Assembly (NCBI GenBank): GCA_963556255.1
Contig: OY744608.1
Coordinates: 32,900,654 to 32,964,653, forward strand
Length of the DNA: 64,000 bases
Source: Allolobophora icterica
Lineage: Eukaryota > Annelida > Clitellata > Crassiclitellata > Lumbricidae
Direction: 5' to 3'
The notes beneath the pieces were generated by a model that did no database searches, was not told the DNA's origin, and saw nothing but the letters and a program-made list of their open reading frames with translations. Positions within the stretch are counted from its first letter, which is position 1, and each line of letters begins with the position of its first letter. Below are positions 12,780 to 24,972 of this stretch, one piece after another. A program made the translations under genes and the position numbers.

Positions 12780-12960
12780 CAACTGAACTCTTACAAGTAG
12801 CCTCTACAACTCAATCTTCTCCTACACTGAGCAGGCCTTAATTACTCTATGATTCCACACTGCAGGTCCTCCTGGATCGTCACACTCCTCTGCACACCAT
12901 CAACGTACCATGAAAAGCAGGATGCCCATGGTTTGACAGGATGCTCAAAGTCTCAGATAT
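12780..12960 (+). pseudogene. L2/CR1-like LINE linker fragment
   Basis: One plus frame reads VLLDRHTPLHTINVP, then a stop, then a stretch ending PWFD. The pattern 'lLD.HaPl.t..v......PWf' is the segment between endonuclease and reverse transcriptase in L2/CR1 LINEs. The intact LINE has LLPARTAKARRSVLTPWFD at the same place. Only this short relic remains. Confidence 0.6.
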
Positions 12961-14089
12961 CATTTTTAATTATTGTTATTATGACAAACTTAAATTAACA
13001 GAATATAATTGAAATGGCATTAACTGAAATTGTGTGTCTCTAGAGGTATTTTTAAGTGAAGGCAAGGAAGATGTTAACAACCGAATCCATTGCATAGACA
13101 GGACAACAGACAAGTAACAGAAAACAACTGTTTGAAGTTAATTTCAAACGCTGCTAAAGCAAGGACACTTGCTAATTATAATTTGACAATGGCAGGAAGC
13201 CTTGTGAGATAATGTATGGTACACGTTTTAGCCCAGTTAAAGATCACAGCAAGGAAAAATATTTACCACACAGACTGGATATCAGACAATTGAATCATCT
13301 ATAGACCATAGAGCAAAGACCAAAGAATGCAAAACAAACATTCAGGTTGCCCTAATGAACTGTTCTAAGCCAGTCGTTAGCTACATGCCATGGGCACCAG
13401 ACATATGGAATCCATATCCTATTGTCAGGCCATTAAATCAGAATCATACTGCTCAGCAAATCGTTGAACTACTTAGAACACAATTCATTTACCCCTACAT
13501 GTATGTGCAATACCAAAACCAATCCTTTTCCAAATTGTCATTGATACACCAGATATTATTTACTAAACTGTAAACTTGCACAACTGAGCTCTGCTACTCA
13601 AAGATGTAATAATATACTTCAAATATCAGTATGTCCCTGTATGAACTGAGGGGAGATACTCATTTCCATTTCTTAAGCCACTTAGCCCTGCCATGGACAA
13701 ATTCCAAGGTTCGGGATGCAGGGCCAATGCACTCCAGGTCATGCTGTTTACTTTGCAGCTTATACAGGTTACTTCCCATCTTATGCCAGCACCAAATTAG
13801 GCTGCTTGTTGACCAAGGCAATTGTGCCCAACTAACTTGTCCAGGGTCATTACATAGAGTTTCCTTAGCAGACTTGAAACAGCAGCTATTTAGTCACAGG
13901 ACCCAATCCTCTAACGGAATAGATCACCATGTTTCATAATTATCTTGGTAGTGGGCTAAAATACTGAAAAACAAAATTCAAGACTAAATACAATTCAAGC
14001 TTGCACAATAATGGGTTAAAGAAGTGATCACTGTTGATAACAAGTGGTATAATTCTGTGGAATTTTACCAATGTCTCCTGGTTAGATTC
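12961..14089. other. No recognisable gene
   Basis: Two unremarkable frames (13355-13573 and 13631-13939, plus strand) without recognisable motifs or splice borders. Confidence 0.5.
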
Positions 14090-14097
14090 CTTGTGTA

Positions 14098-14409
14098 CAT
14101 GCCCTTAGCCAGCCACCCGTCCACCCGTCCAAAGGACGGGTGAAAATTATTTTGGATGGGCATAAATTGTGCATGATTCTACTCCACCACCATCCAGTTT
14201 CTTCTCTAGAGCCACTGCGAGCGTTCAGATAACAGTTCTGTAAGGAGCACGGGTTGAATTTGGCTCTGCAAACAGGATAGGGGCACTGCAGTCGGACTGC
14301 TACAGCGGCGGACTTTGGGCGGTCACGACTTCATATGCTCACGGCATCCGACAGTCACAACTTTGAATGCTTTTGGATGGGCAGCTCTGTATTTCTGGCT
14401 AAGGGCCTG
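14098..14409. mobile_element. hAT-type MITE (312 bp) with 8-bp TSD
   Basis: The inverted ends are CATGCCCTTAGCCAG and, read inward from the right, CAGGCCCTTAGCCAG. The 8-bp direct repeat CTTGTGTA lies at 14090-14097 and 14410-14417 with no mismatch. Inner repeats (CACCCGTCC twice, then GGACGGGTG) form a subterminal hairpin. No coding capacity. It sits 250 bp beyond the donor of the PLEKHG-like exon, inside that gene's next intron. Confidence 0.87.
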
Positions 14410-14662
14410 CTTGTGTACCAAATGAAAATTATAATAATTTCAAAGAACATCAACTGAAAGAAAAGTCTGACCTTAGATTATGCCACAACACCCATGCTGC
14501 CATTAGCCACAAAATTCAACCACAAACCTCTACGGATTAGATCCAAAAAAGAGTAAAAAAACCAGTGATGGCATTATCTTACCTATCCTTCTACACCAGT
14601 AATTTTAAAAAGAACTATATATAACACAAGAATTTGCATTCAGATAAAACACAAATAAATAC

Positions 14663-15591
14663 CTGGACGATATCTGACAAATCTTTAACGTAGTTTCTCT
14701 CAGTTTCCAGGATCTCGGCCACGACTCTTTCAATGTAAACTGTTCCCGTAAGCAGTTTTAATTCGTGATTGTCAAACGATGGCATCAAGCAGTCAAAACT
14801 GGTTCGCGCTGAACTGCCCGTAGACTCTTCAACATCAACGTCACTGTTTGCCGAGTAATCATCAGCAATTGGTGAAATGTACTGGTGTGACCCGGTGTTC
14901 TGGATGTCACCCAAAGGACAGTTACCTAGACCAGTGCTTTGGACCCTATCTTCAATAAGATCCTTGCTGAAGAATCGGATGGTAGGAGGCGAGCAGTAGA
15001 CATCCACTGGGGAGCATTCAGCAACTGTGGACAGCGTCTCACAGCTGGCATCATCTCCACTAGCATCCAGTGCTGAGCCTGCTGCCACAGAGGACATGTT
15101 GGCCATCCTTTTCCTCACGTGTCGAGGCAGGGATGAACTCGAAGAAGCAGAAGATGAAGTTGAACTGATGCTTAGAGGTCTTTTCCTATCATCTGCTTCA
15201 GAGAATGCAGAAACTGGAAGTGTCACTGGAAGCGAGTAACGAACATCACTTCCATCTTCCACGTGGCTGTGTGCATCTCTTCTGAACCTAGAATTTACCA
15301 CGTGTGTTTCTAGCGCCACTGGTTTCGGAAGGACGTCCACCTCATCACAGTCCATGCTAACAGAAACACGAATAGGATTAAACCTGTGTTCTTGGTCAAA
15401 AGATTTCTTTCCTGCACATACGGAGTTTCTGGCAGCTGAAATATCGTCAATTACGCTCTCAGCAGCAGATGTCTTGTTCATCATAACCGTGTCGGTAAAA
15501 GTCTGTGCTGGGACATTTGCAACTAAACTCATTCCTCTGCTTACGTCATCATAAATGGATATCAATCCAGACGACAGACTCAGCGACGATC
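14663..15591 (-). CDS. PLEKHG-family RhoGEF, exon preceding and entering the DH domain
   Basis: A 929-bp internal exon. The acceptor is TTTCAG just above 15591 (the first codon is split, phase 1) and the donor is CAG/GTATTT below 14663 (phase 0). The last residues, ERVVAEILETERNYVKDL followed by SDIVQ, match the opening helix of the Dbl-homology domain of PLEKHG1/2/3 guanine-nucleotide exchange factors, which activate Rho-type GTPases at the cortex and actin cytoskeleton. The roughly 280 residues before it are Ser/Asp-rich and disordered, with a poly-Ser run followed by LPRHVRKRM, like the N-terminal region of vertebrate PLEKHG proteins. The remaining DH helices and the PH domain are not found between 1 and 14.6 kb, so they lie past the window edge or in small exons I missed. 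The frame has no ATG in this exon, so the start is in an upstream exon. Confidence 0.75.
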
Positions 15592-17699
15592 CTGAAATCA
15601 CACATACATACAACGTGCATTACTACCTCAGTCTTATGCAAATTGTTGATCTGTTCTGTGCACTATAGTCATAAAAATCCTATGTCATATCAGAATAGTC
15701 AGAACTTTACAGGAAGATTCAGAGCAGGCTAAAACTTTGATCACTGGTGGCTCAGTCATTTGACTAGTCACAGCCTGGAACGAATATTAATTCAGTCCTA
15801 ATTTATTCCTCCTCGTTGTGCTTGGCTGATATTTCAGATCATATTACCTCAAATACAATCAATATAATGCTCAATACCTCAAAACAAACTTCTACACTCT
15901 GAATGCTGGTTTAATCACACCACGTTTCCTTCTGCTCTATTCATTCCTAGTCATGCTAGAAAATTCCATGATTACTGTATGTATGTGTAATTTATATAAC
16001 CCCTATCAAATAATAAAACACTACTGCTCCATATTTAACTGCAGTAATAATGCTTTCGTATATGTCTATCATAACTGACAGTGATGTTGTTCCTGTTAAT
16101 ATCATCATTAAAAACATTATTTTCATATAGGCCTACCCTCCTTGTAATCATTATCATTATCATCACACAGATCACCAGTCAACCACTTAGCTGAATAATA
16201 TAATAGGTGGAGTCAAAACTGGAATGCTGTGATCTCACATAACTACTTCTGCCCATTGGTACAAGACATCTAACAGGTTACTACAGGTTATTTACAATCC
16301 AACAGACCAGGCCAACATAAAATCAGATGCTATTGATGCTCAGGTCACATACTCCAGACACCAGACTACACACATACCACACTATAACAGCTGAATGCAG
16401 AAGGAAACCTGGAGCTTTCTTAGTTCCAATTCCCAAACAGATAGCTAGTTAACTTGGGATGCGTAATTGTGCTCTTAGACCTGTTTCTGATGGATGCTAA
16501 ACATCTTCAAATGCAGAGTAGAAACTAACAGAGCTCTTGCCTAATCTTAAAACCCAGAGCATTTGCATAAAGCTCAGTTATCTGAGGATCTTGAGATGAT
16601 CCAACAAGGTTCTGCATAAATGCCAAAAGATGTATGTAAGAAGATGACCAGTCCCTAACCATAGAAGCAGCCATGGGTATGAATAGTAGGAATTAGTTTC
16701 CCTAGTCTCATTATATGATGGCAGGTAAAAAAATACATAAAATCACTTAATGGCAAATCTGAATCTTAAGGAAAGTTCAGTTTTCGATCACAAGTTTAAC
16801 TGAGATCGTTCTGCCCAACCTAGTTCATATAATCTTTTCATATAATAAACATATAAAAATAAGTGGAGTCAATTTGTTCTACATCAACCATCTTTTGCAT
16901 AACCACACAAAAACTGTCTTGACAGCCATGTCCCAGGTTAACAAAAACTTTCAGTTGTGATTTTCTCTATTTACTTTTCATTTCCTAAAAGCATCTTTCT
17001 CAGATAGGTTCAACATCCTTCTTACCAAATATATTGTGGGTCTTCAGACTTCAGATACTAAGCATCTATTGGATCACAATTCATTTTTATATGCTAGACT
17101 AATTTTGCAGTTATCTGTCCTTAATGAAGGTATAACAATCCTATTCTAACCCTAAAACATGCAGTGCTACAATAATAACATGTATGTCATAAAAACAAAC
17201 AACAATGACCCAGACTACCACTTTACAGGCTACCTCATTATCCACACACCAAAGTTTTCATCAGCATAATTTAAAGCCTCAATTGCTTCTCATTAATATT
17301 AATTAGATGATTAAACACAGTGGGGGTTATCTGCCTAGGCAAAAATAATTGCCCTCACTGAACAGGGTAATTAAGAGAGGCTGGAGCATAAAAACGACTG
17401 CTATTATTTTCAATCAAATGCCACAGCAGGTAGACCAATATGCTGCACTCTGTGATGCACATAACCATAGTCCGGTACAATCTATTAAAAACACTGCATC
17501 CTGTATAATGTGACAAGCCAGAAACAAGCACCACACACATATTGCTTTTCTATTGCAACCAGGATAAGGAAACACGTCCAAAGATAAGTCCTTGTCAACT
17601 GACAGGTCACCAAGTATAACACAATCCTCATACCTAGGATAACGTACTGGCATGTGCACAGGGTAACATATAGGTAATACTCGTGTGCCAGGTCATATA
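15592..17699. other. Probable intron of the PLEKHG-like gene
   Basis: AT-rich DNA 5' (minus strand) of the RhoGEF exon. No second exon with matching phase was identified. Confidence 0.4.
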
Positions 17700-17924
17700 C
17701 CACTCGCAAGTCTATCACAGTTAAAGAGAGGCTAATATAAGACTCGCAAGAAAAGTACTCATACACACTACACAGGGTAATACACCACTCGCAAGTCTAT
17801 CACAGTTAAAGAGAGGCTAACATAAGACTTACAAGAAGAGTACTCATATGCAGGGTAATATACCACTCGCAAGTCTACGACAGTAAAAGAGATTCTAACA
17901 TAAGACTCACACGAAGAGTACTGC
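17700..17924. repeat. Three-copy tandem repeat, 78-85 bp
   Basis: Three adjacent units start CCACTCGCAAGTCTA at about 17700, 17785 and 17863. They share the TAAGACT..AAGAGTACT block and vary by small indels. Several overlapping minus-strand frames arise from them and are not convincing proteins. Confidence 0.85.
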
Positions 17925-18994
17925 TGAATCAATTGCACATTCAGAATAACTGGACAGAGACAGGATTCTGTAATGACATAACACAAAAGAAATTAGGAAA
18001 TTGAGGACAAACACGCTATGTATCCTGTTTGTTTATTCCCAGTTCTGATAATAATCAGATAGGATAATGTTATACCTGCATGGGATGAAGCATGTAGAAA
18101 AACATCAATGCTGTGATCTGTTTTTATCAGAGCCGGTAAAGCATTGAAAGAATGTGAAATATTGTATGTAGTGAATTGAAAGAAATGGTCATGCACAGTT
18201 CAAAGATACCATCTATGTGCATTATGCATGAGAATTTAAACCCACACATGAGGAATATTATTAAGTCAGTGAAACATATGCTTGTGAGTTTCCAAGGTAT
18301 GCAATCTTCTAATCAAAAGACTCCATAATAGAACAAATGCAGGCCATATAAATATTGGATAAAAGTATCATCCCAGTTGGAAGAAATACTCCATTGTCCA
18401 CACCGCTGAGATATCTAAAATATGAATGATTTCCTTTTGGCCTTCTTTCTCTTCTCTATCCCTTTGTTATTTCTCCCTTTTTTCTTTTTCCTGCCCTGTC
18501 TTAGTTTCATCTATTTAGTAAAGGCTGAGGTTCAGTGGCAGACTGTAACAATTAGACACAGCACTGATCCCAAACACGAGAAGGCTAAGGTGGAATAGGA
18601 GGTGCTGGTATTTGCTTAGCAGAACAAAGATCCACTCTCAATTAGTGGAATTTAACAAAGGCACAATTTACAGCCTCCATCCTGCAGGGCAGTGTTTACC
18701 AGGTTTTTTAAACTAAAGTGATAAGTTGTACCAGCTGAGAGAGAGAGAGACAGGTTGCTAAGAATTCTACAAGTCCTGTCAGGAATGACTTGCCCATGGA
18801 AAGGGCCACAGTACAGAAACAGCTGCTCTCCCATTAGTTATCCAACTTCCGGAGATTCACAACCATACACACATGCAACAAACTATTTAGAATATAGAGC
18901 AGAAGGCTCAGACAAAGGATCCTGATCTGTCATGGTTGAATTGCATTTGCTACAATCAGCTTCAGATCCATTTCCTTAACTCTTCCTTTCCTTC
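17925..18994. other. No recognisable gene
   Basis: Non-coding. Short CT-rich stretch near 18440-18500 and a short GA run near 18739-18750 only. Confidence 0.5.
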
Positions 18995-19085
18995 AATCAT
19001 TTCATCGTATCGTATCTAGTAATTTATAAGGTGCCTCTTGCAATATAAACTATTCAGAAGCCCTCATCAGTTGGAGACACAGTTG
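18995..19085 (-). repeat. Decayed LINE 3' tail with GATAC repeat
   Basis: On the minus strand: GGGCTTCTGAATAGTTTATA .. GAGGCACCTTATAA .. TAGATACGATACGATG. This is the same tail, including the GATAC terminal repeat, as the plus-strand LINE relic ending near 11065, so the two belong to one subfamily. Confidence 0.65.
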
Positions 19086-19274
19086 ATTTTGCACTGGTGG
19101 GTTGCCACATATATCTCTACAGTAACAAAAGTGCTAACTCACTCGACAGCCACGTCACTTTAAGGATCTACTAAATGTTACTTGCAAAGTCAGACATTGT
19201 GAAGGTAATTCTTTTTGACACCTATTGTTTTAGGAATCCAGGTCAATATAGTTCAGTTTATGTGATAAATAAAT

Positions 19275-19328
19275 GGATGATGATGATGATGACGATGATG
19301 ATGACGATGATGATGATGATGATGATGA
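19275..19328. repeat. (GAT)n microsatellite
   Basis: ATG/GAC triplet tract of about 54 bp, interrupted twice by C. It produces a Met-rich shadow frame. Confidence 0.95.
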
Positions 19329-19884
19329 ATCATTCAATGAAGAAGATCACAACTACACTGACAGTGATACTCTGGCTGATGCTAGGTAATCACAATGACC
19401 ATGATCACAACTATCAGAATGACCCATCATATAGTGCCTGAAGCCCTGTGTTTGTATTCTCTTCATCCCTGTCAACACCATCACCATGGTGATAGGCAAC
19501 ATCATCCTCATCATCACCAATACCAAAACTGTTATCATCTAGCAACCTCCAGTGCAACACCACTTCCTCAAGAACATATTTTTTCTTAATTGCTTTGCTA
19601 TCAAAGTAATTACTACACTTCAGTTGGAAACTTCAGCACAAGTATGTCACATGACAATGGCTGAAAATAGCAATGGCCTTGACCAATGAGTTATGTTCTA
19701 ATTAGGACTAGCCCGTGCCACAACAAGACACTCTGTCTCTAAGTGTGATAATTAACTACAAAGATAAACAAAACAAGCTTGATGAATATGCACTGAACAG
19801 TAGGTGTCAGAAATAATAATGTGTAGGTGCTGGATCAGCCAAACAGGATGGATGCATAGACGGCATATCAATATGCAGCTCTTT

Positions 19885-20118
19885 ATTTTATTTTTTTATT
19901 TATTCCGGATATTTCTACAGCGCCTCTCGAAGTCAACTACTACTCAGAGGCGCTTCCGACTACAGCATTTGATACTGTGCCGGAATTTTCACGCCGAAGC
20001 GCCACGAGCAATTGCGAGTGAAGGACTTGCCCAAGGTCTAGAGCGGCTAGAGTGGGATTCGAACCTGCAACCTTCCGGTTACAAGGCACCGAACTTACCA
20101 CTGAGCCACCAGGCCCCA
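19885..20118 (-). mobile_element. tRNA-derived SINE, complete copy with TSD
   Basis: On the minus strand it starts GGGGCCTGGTGGCTCAGTGG (box A region) and carries box B GGTTCGAATCC. An anticodon-loop-like CTTGTAA suggests a tRNA-Thr(TGT) ancestor. A tRNA-unrelated body follows (CCTTGGGCAAGTCCTTCACT..), then a 3' tail GCGCCTCTGAGTAGTAGTTG that resembles the local LINE end, then a TTTATT-type tail. The direct repeat CAGCTCTT flanks both ends (19877-19884 and 20119-20126). RNA polymerase III would transcribe it and a LINE would have to supply the reverse transcriptase. Confidence 0.88.
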
Positions 20119-20126
20119 CAGCTCTT

Positions 20127-21107
20127 GTAATACATATGCAGAGCATTTTCTTCATTACACCTATAGTAGGAAATAACTCTCTCCTGTGGTTTAACCTAAG
20201 GCATTTCAATACCTTAGTGCATATTAAGATCTCTGGCCATTGTTCAGTCACTTTCCAGAACAGTTTGCTTTATATGGCTCTGGGCTCTGCCGGGGACAAT
20301 GCATAAGTAAACCCACTCTGGTCTCTGACAGGTACAGACAATACTCTATGTTCTGTGCTGGTGGGTGAACATTGACATTATCTTCTATACAATGGGTTTT
20401 TCTTTGCTAGGACCCATCCACTGCCATCTGGTTTTCTTCTGAATATACAGCACATCAGCTATACTATATGTACCGGGTGAGGGGTGGAGCTGTTTAAGTC
20501 CTGTAAGTAATGCTCTCCTGTTCTTTACAGATACTTCGGATCAAGGGCACCAAACAGTAGCATCAAGCTGCTGCTGCACATTCTGATGAAAGGTACTTTG
20601 TTGAGAATTAATACCTACTGAGGAAATCAACAGCATTATATTATAAACCTCATTTATAAGATCTATATAAGAGCATTAACGGCTATTGGAAGTGGAACTT
20701 AAGCTAAGCACCGACTGCAATCTTGAGGTTGTCCTTTACCGTGAACTCACTTTCTTTGAGCATGTAATTTTGTATGTTCTGTGCTTTTATCAGCTATGCC
20801 AAATGTAGGTCATTTCATGTTGATTTTCATCCAGTGCTGCAAATACTCTTGTCCATGCCTGACTGCTGCAGTGACATCTAGGTGGGCCTCCCCATGGAGT
20901 GTATCAGGCCACTTGAATGCATCAGCATGCAGCTGCTAAACTTACTGGACCTTCAGAAATTTGAATGTCTTGTGTTATTTATACATCATGTACTTCAATC
21001 AATCAGTCAATCAATTTCATTAGCTGCTTGTTTTACAGCTATTCAAATCTAAGGTTTCTATGTGGATCAATCTAAGGTTTCTACTTGGATCTGGCAATGC
21101 CAGTTGG
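20127..21107. other. No recognisable gene
   Basis: Non-coding DNA between a SINE and a LINE relic. Nothing else supported. Confidence 0.5.
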
Positions 21108-21345
21108 GAAATATGACTCCCTACTTGCACGAGCTTTTCTGCCCTGTTTCAAGTGTTTGTGTTGGTCTGAGAAATCTTCACTCCACAGCCAGAAGTGAAA
21201 CTGTGTTCCCTCTGGAGAGCACTTCAATACTTCCTCTTCAGCAGTTGGGACACCTACCTGGAATGGCTTCCCTCTCGATCTGTATATTCCTCTGACCAGG
21301 GATGCCTCATGAACCATCAACATTTAAAACTTTCTCTTTCGCCAG
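21108..21345 (+). pseudogene. Decayed L2/CR1-like LINE C-terminal fragment
   Basis: The plus frame TPYLHELFCPVS corresponds to PPYLRELCCPTS in the intact LINE at 42.77 kb. About 120 bp on, across a frame shift, PTWNGFPLDL corresponds to MTWNGLPTKL. Same order and spacing, many substitutions, no long open frame. Confidence 0.7.
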
Positions 21346-23239
21346 GGCTGGGCTGGAAGCATCTCAAGCAGATACAGTGCAGTCCCATTTACAAGGAAAT
21401 CTGCTTAAAGCCCAGCTGCATGTGCTATGGCTCCTGATGCTAGCTTAACATGCAATACAACTTGTGTAGTGCTCATGGTAGAATTTTTTTTAAATCGATG
21501 CACAAGCTGCACCCTGCTTGGATGTTGGATCTTAGATGCCCAGTTTTTGGGAGGGAACAAAGGCAATTTCATCTATGTATTTCTTAGACATACTGCTACA
21601 TGTCTCCACTCCAAAAAAACCTAAAAGGACCACACCGAGTAAAAGTTATAACCCAGATAATTAAGGTACTTGTGCCTTTGCCTGTTATAGCCAGCCTACC
21701 CAACATGGGCAGGAGCTTAACAGCTGTCTGTGAGTCAGACTACTTACCACAGCTGTTAAGGGATAGGCAGCAGATCTCTAAAGGCACTTATGTTTTAAAA
21801 TAATGTCTGGAAATAGATATAGTGTAGCTAGAAACACAAAAAATGTTTGGTATTGAATTACAATCACTTTGCCCATATCTAGATAGCAATGTGGCCTGTA
21901 AAAGTAATTGAATAAAATAATCTGGTAGCAGATCACAGTGCAAGTGACTTCACATCAGACAGCCTTTGTCTTTGAGCTTTCTAACCACAGTAAGACTTAA
22001 ATATCATACACTACTGTATTTCAGCATGACCACACATTAACCCTGTGGCCTGTGGGTGGTTATGTTTCAGTATCCTGATGTTGACTATATTAATGAATGG
22101 GTGAATCCTAATTTTCAATTCCTTTCATATAATTTTATAGACTTTCGTTTGCTTTGTATAATGAGGTTTATTTATTTTATAATATTTATATTTGTATTAA
22201 ATGAATGGTCTCATTGAGCTTGAAGGGTTAACTACCAGGGTCTACGGGTCTACCCAAATCCCAAAACTCGATTTCCCACATGGTGAAATGCAAAACTGAC
22301 CGAATTCCCGAAAACAAGTTTTCTACCAAGTGCTGAAATCCTGAAAACTAGTATTAACTACTCAGCCAATATCCTGAATAGTATATTTGAAAACATCTCG
22401 AAAAGTTAGATTTCTGCTAATAATTTTACTTTAACTTAGAAAATAGATTTCAGAGAGCCAGCATAAATTCTAAATTTCTGGGTTTGGGGGATTCGCTATG
22501 CACAGTAACCACAAGTGCAGTCTTCATTTAATGCTGGGTAGTCACTTCTCTGGGCCATCAGTGATTCATTGTGCATTAGACACTGGCACAATAGAAGTTA
22601 CTAATTACAATTTCTCTGAGTGTATCACGAACTCCTGTACATTAGGAGTTCATTTGCAAATATATCTAAGTCCTTGAACTAAGGCACCCAAACTGGGCAA
22701 ATTGACCAAACTGACTCAGATTACAAACAATACTCATCTACTCATCAGATTTTACCCACCTCAAGGGGGGTACAGAAACACGTAGAGAAACATCAATTTT
22801 ATGCATAATATTTAACTTGCATCATAAACTCTATATAATGCTCAGCGGTAAGCCTACTTACCGAGTGTGGGTGAACAATTTAAAGTTTTAGGTTGTCTGC
22901 ATTAGGCCTACATCTTACACACATTAGCATACATTTGTAATTTGTAAAGTAACCTGTTGACAACTATGTGGATTTACATCTTAAATGGTCGAGCTGTCAA
23001 TAAACAATCTTCACATTTTTTACAGATGGCTATTAAAGTTTTACTAGATCTGGAAGTATACATATGTAAATTTACACAACATCTGTATACGGAGTCTCTG
23101 AAAGACTCTTAAACGGTTGGTCTGGAAAGCTTGCATGTAGGCATGTCATCTGGCTCTATATAAATTCTCTAGCACTTAGATTTATAACCATCTCCTGTTT
23201 ATAAACAGTTCACTGTCATGCTGATCGGCATGTCACTGA
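21346..23239. other. Non-coding, no gene recognised
   Basis: AT-rich. A C-rich block at 22215-22330 (CAGGGTCTACGGGTCTACCC) resembles a MITE end, but I could not find its partner or a target duplication. Confidence 0.4.
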
Positions 23240-23720
23240 CAGAATATCACACGCCTCCGCGCCGACTGCCAGGTGAATTATCCAGAGTAATAACCACAGC
23301 TACGTCGAAATTCGATACGGCTCCACTTGTCGCAAAATACCTTTATCTAAGTTGATCCTGTTGAAGCGCGTAAGAGTATTCCGTTTCGCAATTTTATTTC
23401 CGGATAAGATCGCGATTCTTGGAGATTCTCCAATTTTTATCCAGAGCGATAACGTCAGCCGTTATAATGCGCATCCGTAGGGCTGCGCAATAACGAGACC
23501 CAACTCGGCGGTCGGCACAGAGCGAGTGTCAGGCCACTCTGCGAGGCGCCAAAAGCCAGGGCCGGGCGCCTACGCAGGCTGCTCCTACTCGCCGCTCCAC
23601 AGCCCAAATAAACAGTGTCAATTAGCGCTGGAGAGGATCACGGCCCAGCCCATGATGTCGCTTCGAAAGGTCCAAAAGCCGACAGTATGTGCCTCGACGG
23701 TCGGGTATTATTGTACTGTG
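23240..23720. promoter_or_regulatory. CpG-dense patch, candidate promoter or first exon
   Basis: CpG dinucleotides are common here (e.g. CACGCCTCCGCGCC, GATCGCGATTC, GAGGCGCC, CCGGGCGCC) in a window where they are otherwise scarce outside the LINE and the MITEs. An ACGTCA half-site and a TGCGCATCCG (NRF1-like) word occur. It lies about 8 kb upstream of the minus-strand RhoGEF exon, the right side for that gene's promoter, but no first exon with consensus donor was identified and a plus-strand transcript is equally possible. The plus 110-codon frame at 23526-23858 has a normal composition but no known motif. Confidence 0.35.
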
Positions 23721-24588
23721 ATGCAACAGGTCCTGTGTTTTCCTAATGGAGGCAGTGGGAATGGAACGGAACAAAATGTTTATGAAATGAAACCTAGGGT
23801 GTATGTGCGTCGTATGGCAACTGCCATTTCTTTCCCTCCTGTTGTGGGCGTTTCATAAATACCGTAGTATTCATTTCGGCCTCAGCAGCGGTTTATAATT
23901 ATAGAGTATGCCGCTAATGCCTTTTGCCATTGTCTCAGAGGTTGGAATCCAAGTGCAAAATTGAAAATTTATTGTTAACCGTAAACTTAAATACGAGGTC
24001 CACCTGCTGCATTTGTTTTGAATAGAGATGTCACAGAATAAGACCAGAATCGAGTCCTTTTGAAGCTGTTCTGTTACAACGGCCGGTTTAATTTATTAAA
24101 TTAAGGTCGTCGTAGACCCTATAGGCCTAAGAATGCTATAGGCACTCTTGCATTTGTAGACCCCAAACCAACTGCCAACTCTGCATTAAAGTTAAACGCA
24201 TTCACGTTTAGCTTAACTTAAACTGTTTCAGTACGGTACAAAAGTTATTAAATTTGAATTTGCTGTTATTTTCCATTTTCCATTTTCCCGGTCAATCATT
24301 CAATATCTCATTTTCAGACTTTCGTAGGCCCCTGAAAGTTTCGTAGGCCATAGGCGCGTAATGTGCCTAATGGATAAGATGGTCCTGTCTGTTGTGCTCC
24401 ATTATGCCATTATGCTCCATTATGACTATTTTCGAAAAACACTTTAACCCAAAGCAAAATACAAGACGTTTGCATGACACTGAAGACTGCCCATGATAGT
24501 TCTTCTAGTGGTAAGAAACTTGTGACATATATTGGTTTGCCAGTTTAATGTACGGTGGCAATACCAGGTGTATTTGACATAAATAGTT
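23721..24588. other. Non-coding flank of the CpG patch
   Basis: Contains short self-similar words around TAGGCC and GCTATAGGC (24120-24360) that may be an old inverted-repeat element. No target duplication found. Confidence 0.35.
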
Positions 24589-24596
24589 ATGTTTAC

Positions 24597-24964
24597 CATA
24601 GGCGTAGACTCTGGGGGGGGCAGCCGGGGCACGTGCCCCCCCCCCCAATAATTGAGATGGACTGTACATCCAATGCAGCGAGTGTAGAATTAATAGCCAA
24701 ATCCCCCCAATATTTTGGACAAGTTATAATAATATGATAATCTTTTCTTTATTTAAGCACCTACTAACCGCACTGCGCTGTACAGTGAACATACAAATAG
24801 TAGAAACGGCAGCCATGCAGGGCGCCTTACATACATGTATACAGTAGAAGCACATGATAACAGTTTTACAGGAGTCAAATACAACTGTTTTATGCGGTAG
24901 CCAGCAGGGCGCCATTCACAGCCTACTATTCATTTAACTTTATTCATTTAAGTTTACGCCAGTG
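24597..24964. mobile_element. hAT-type MITE (368 bp) with 8-bp TSD
   Basis: The left end is CATAGGCGTAGACTCTGG. The right end read inward is CACTGGCGTAAACTT. The perfect 8-bp direct repeat ATGTTTAC flanks it at 24589-24596 and 24965-24972. A G8 run close to the left end, followed by C12, gives a strong G/C hairpin. No transposase is present, so it must have been moved in trans. Confidence 0.85.
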
Positions 24965-24972
24965 ATGTTTAC

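Noticed and set aside
22215..22500. Seventh MITE beginning CAGGGTCTACGGG
   Set aside because: No right-hand inverted end and no matching 8-bp target duplication found.
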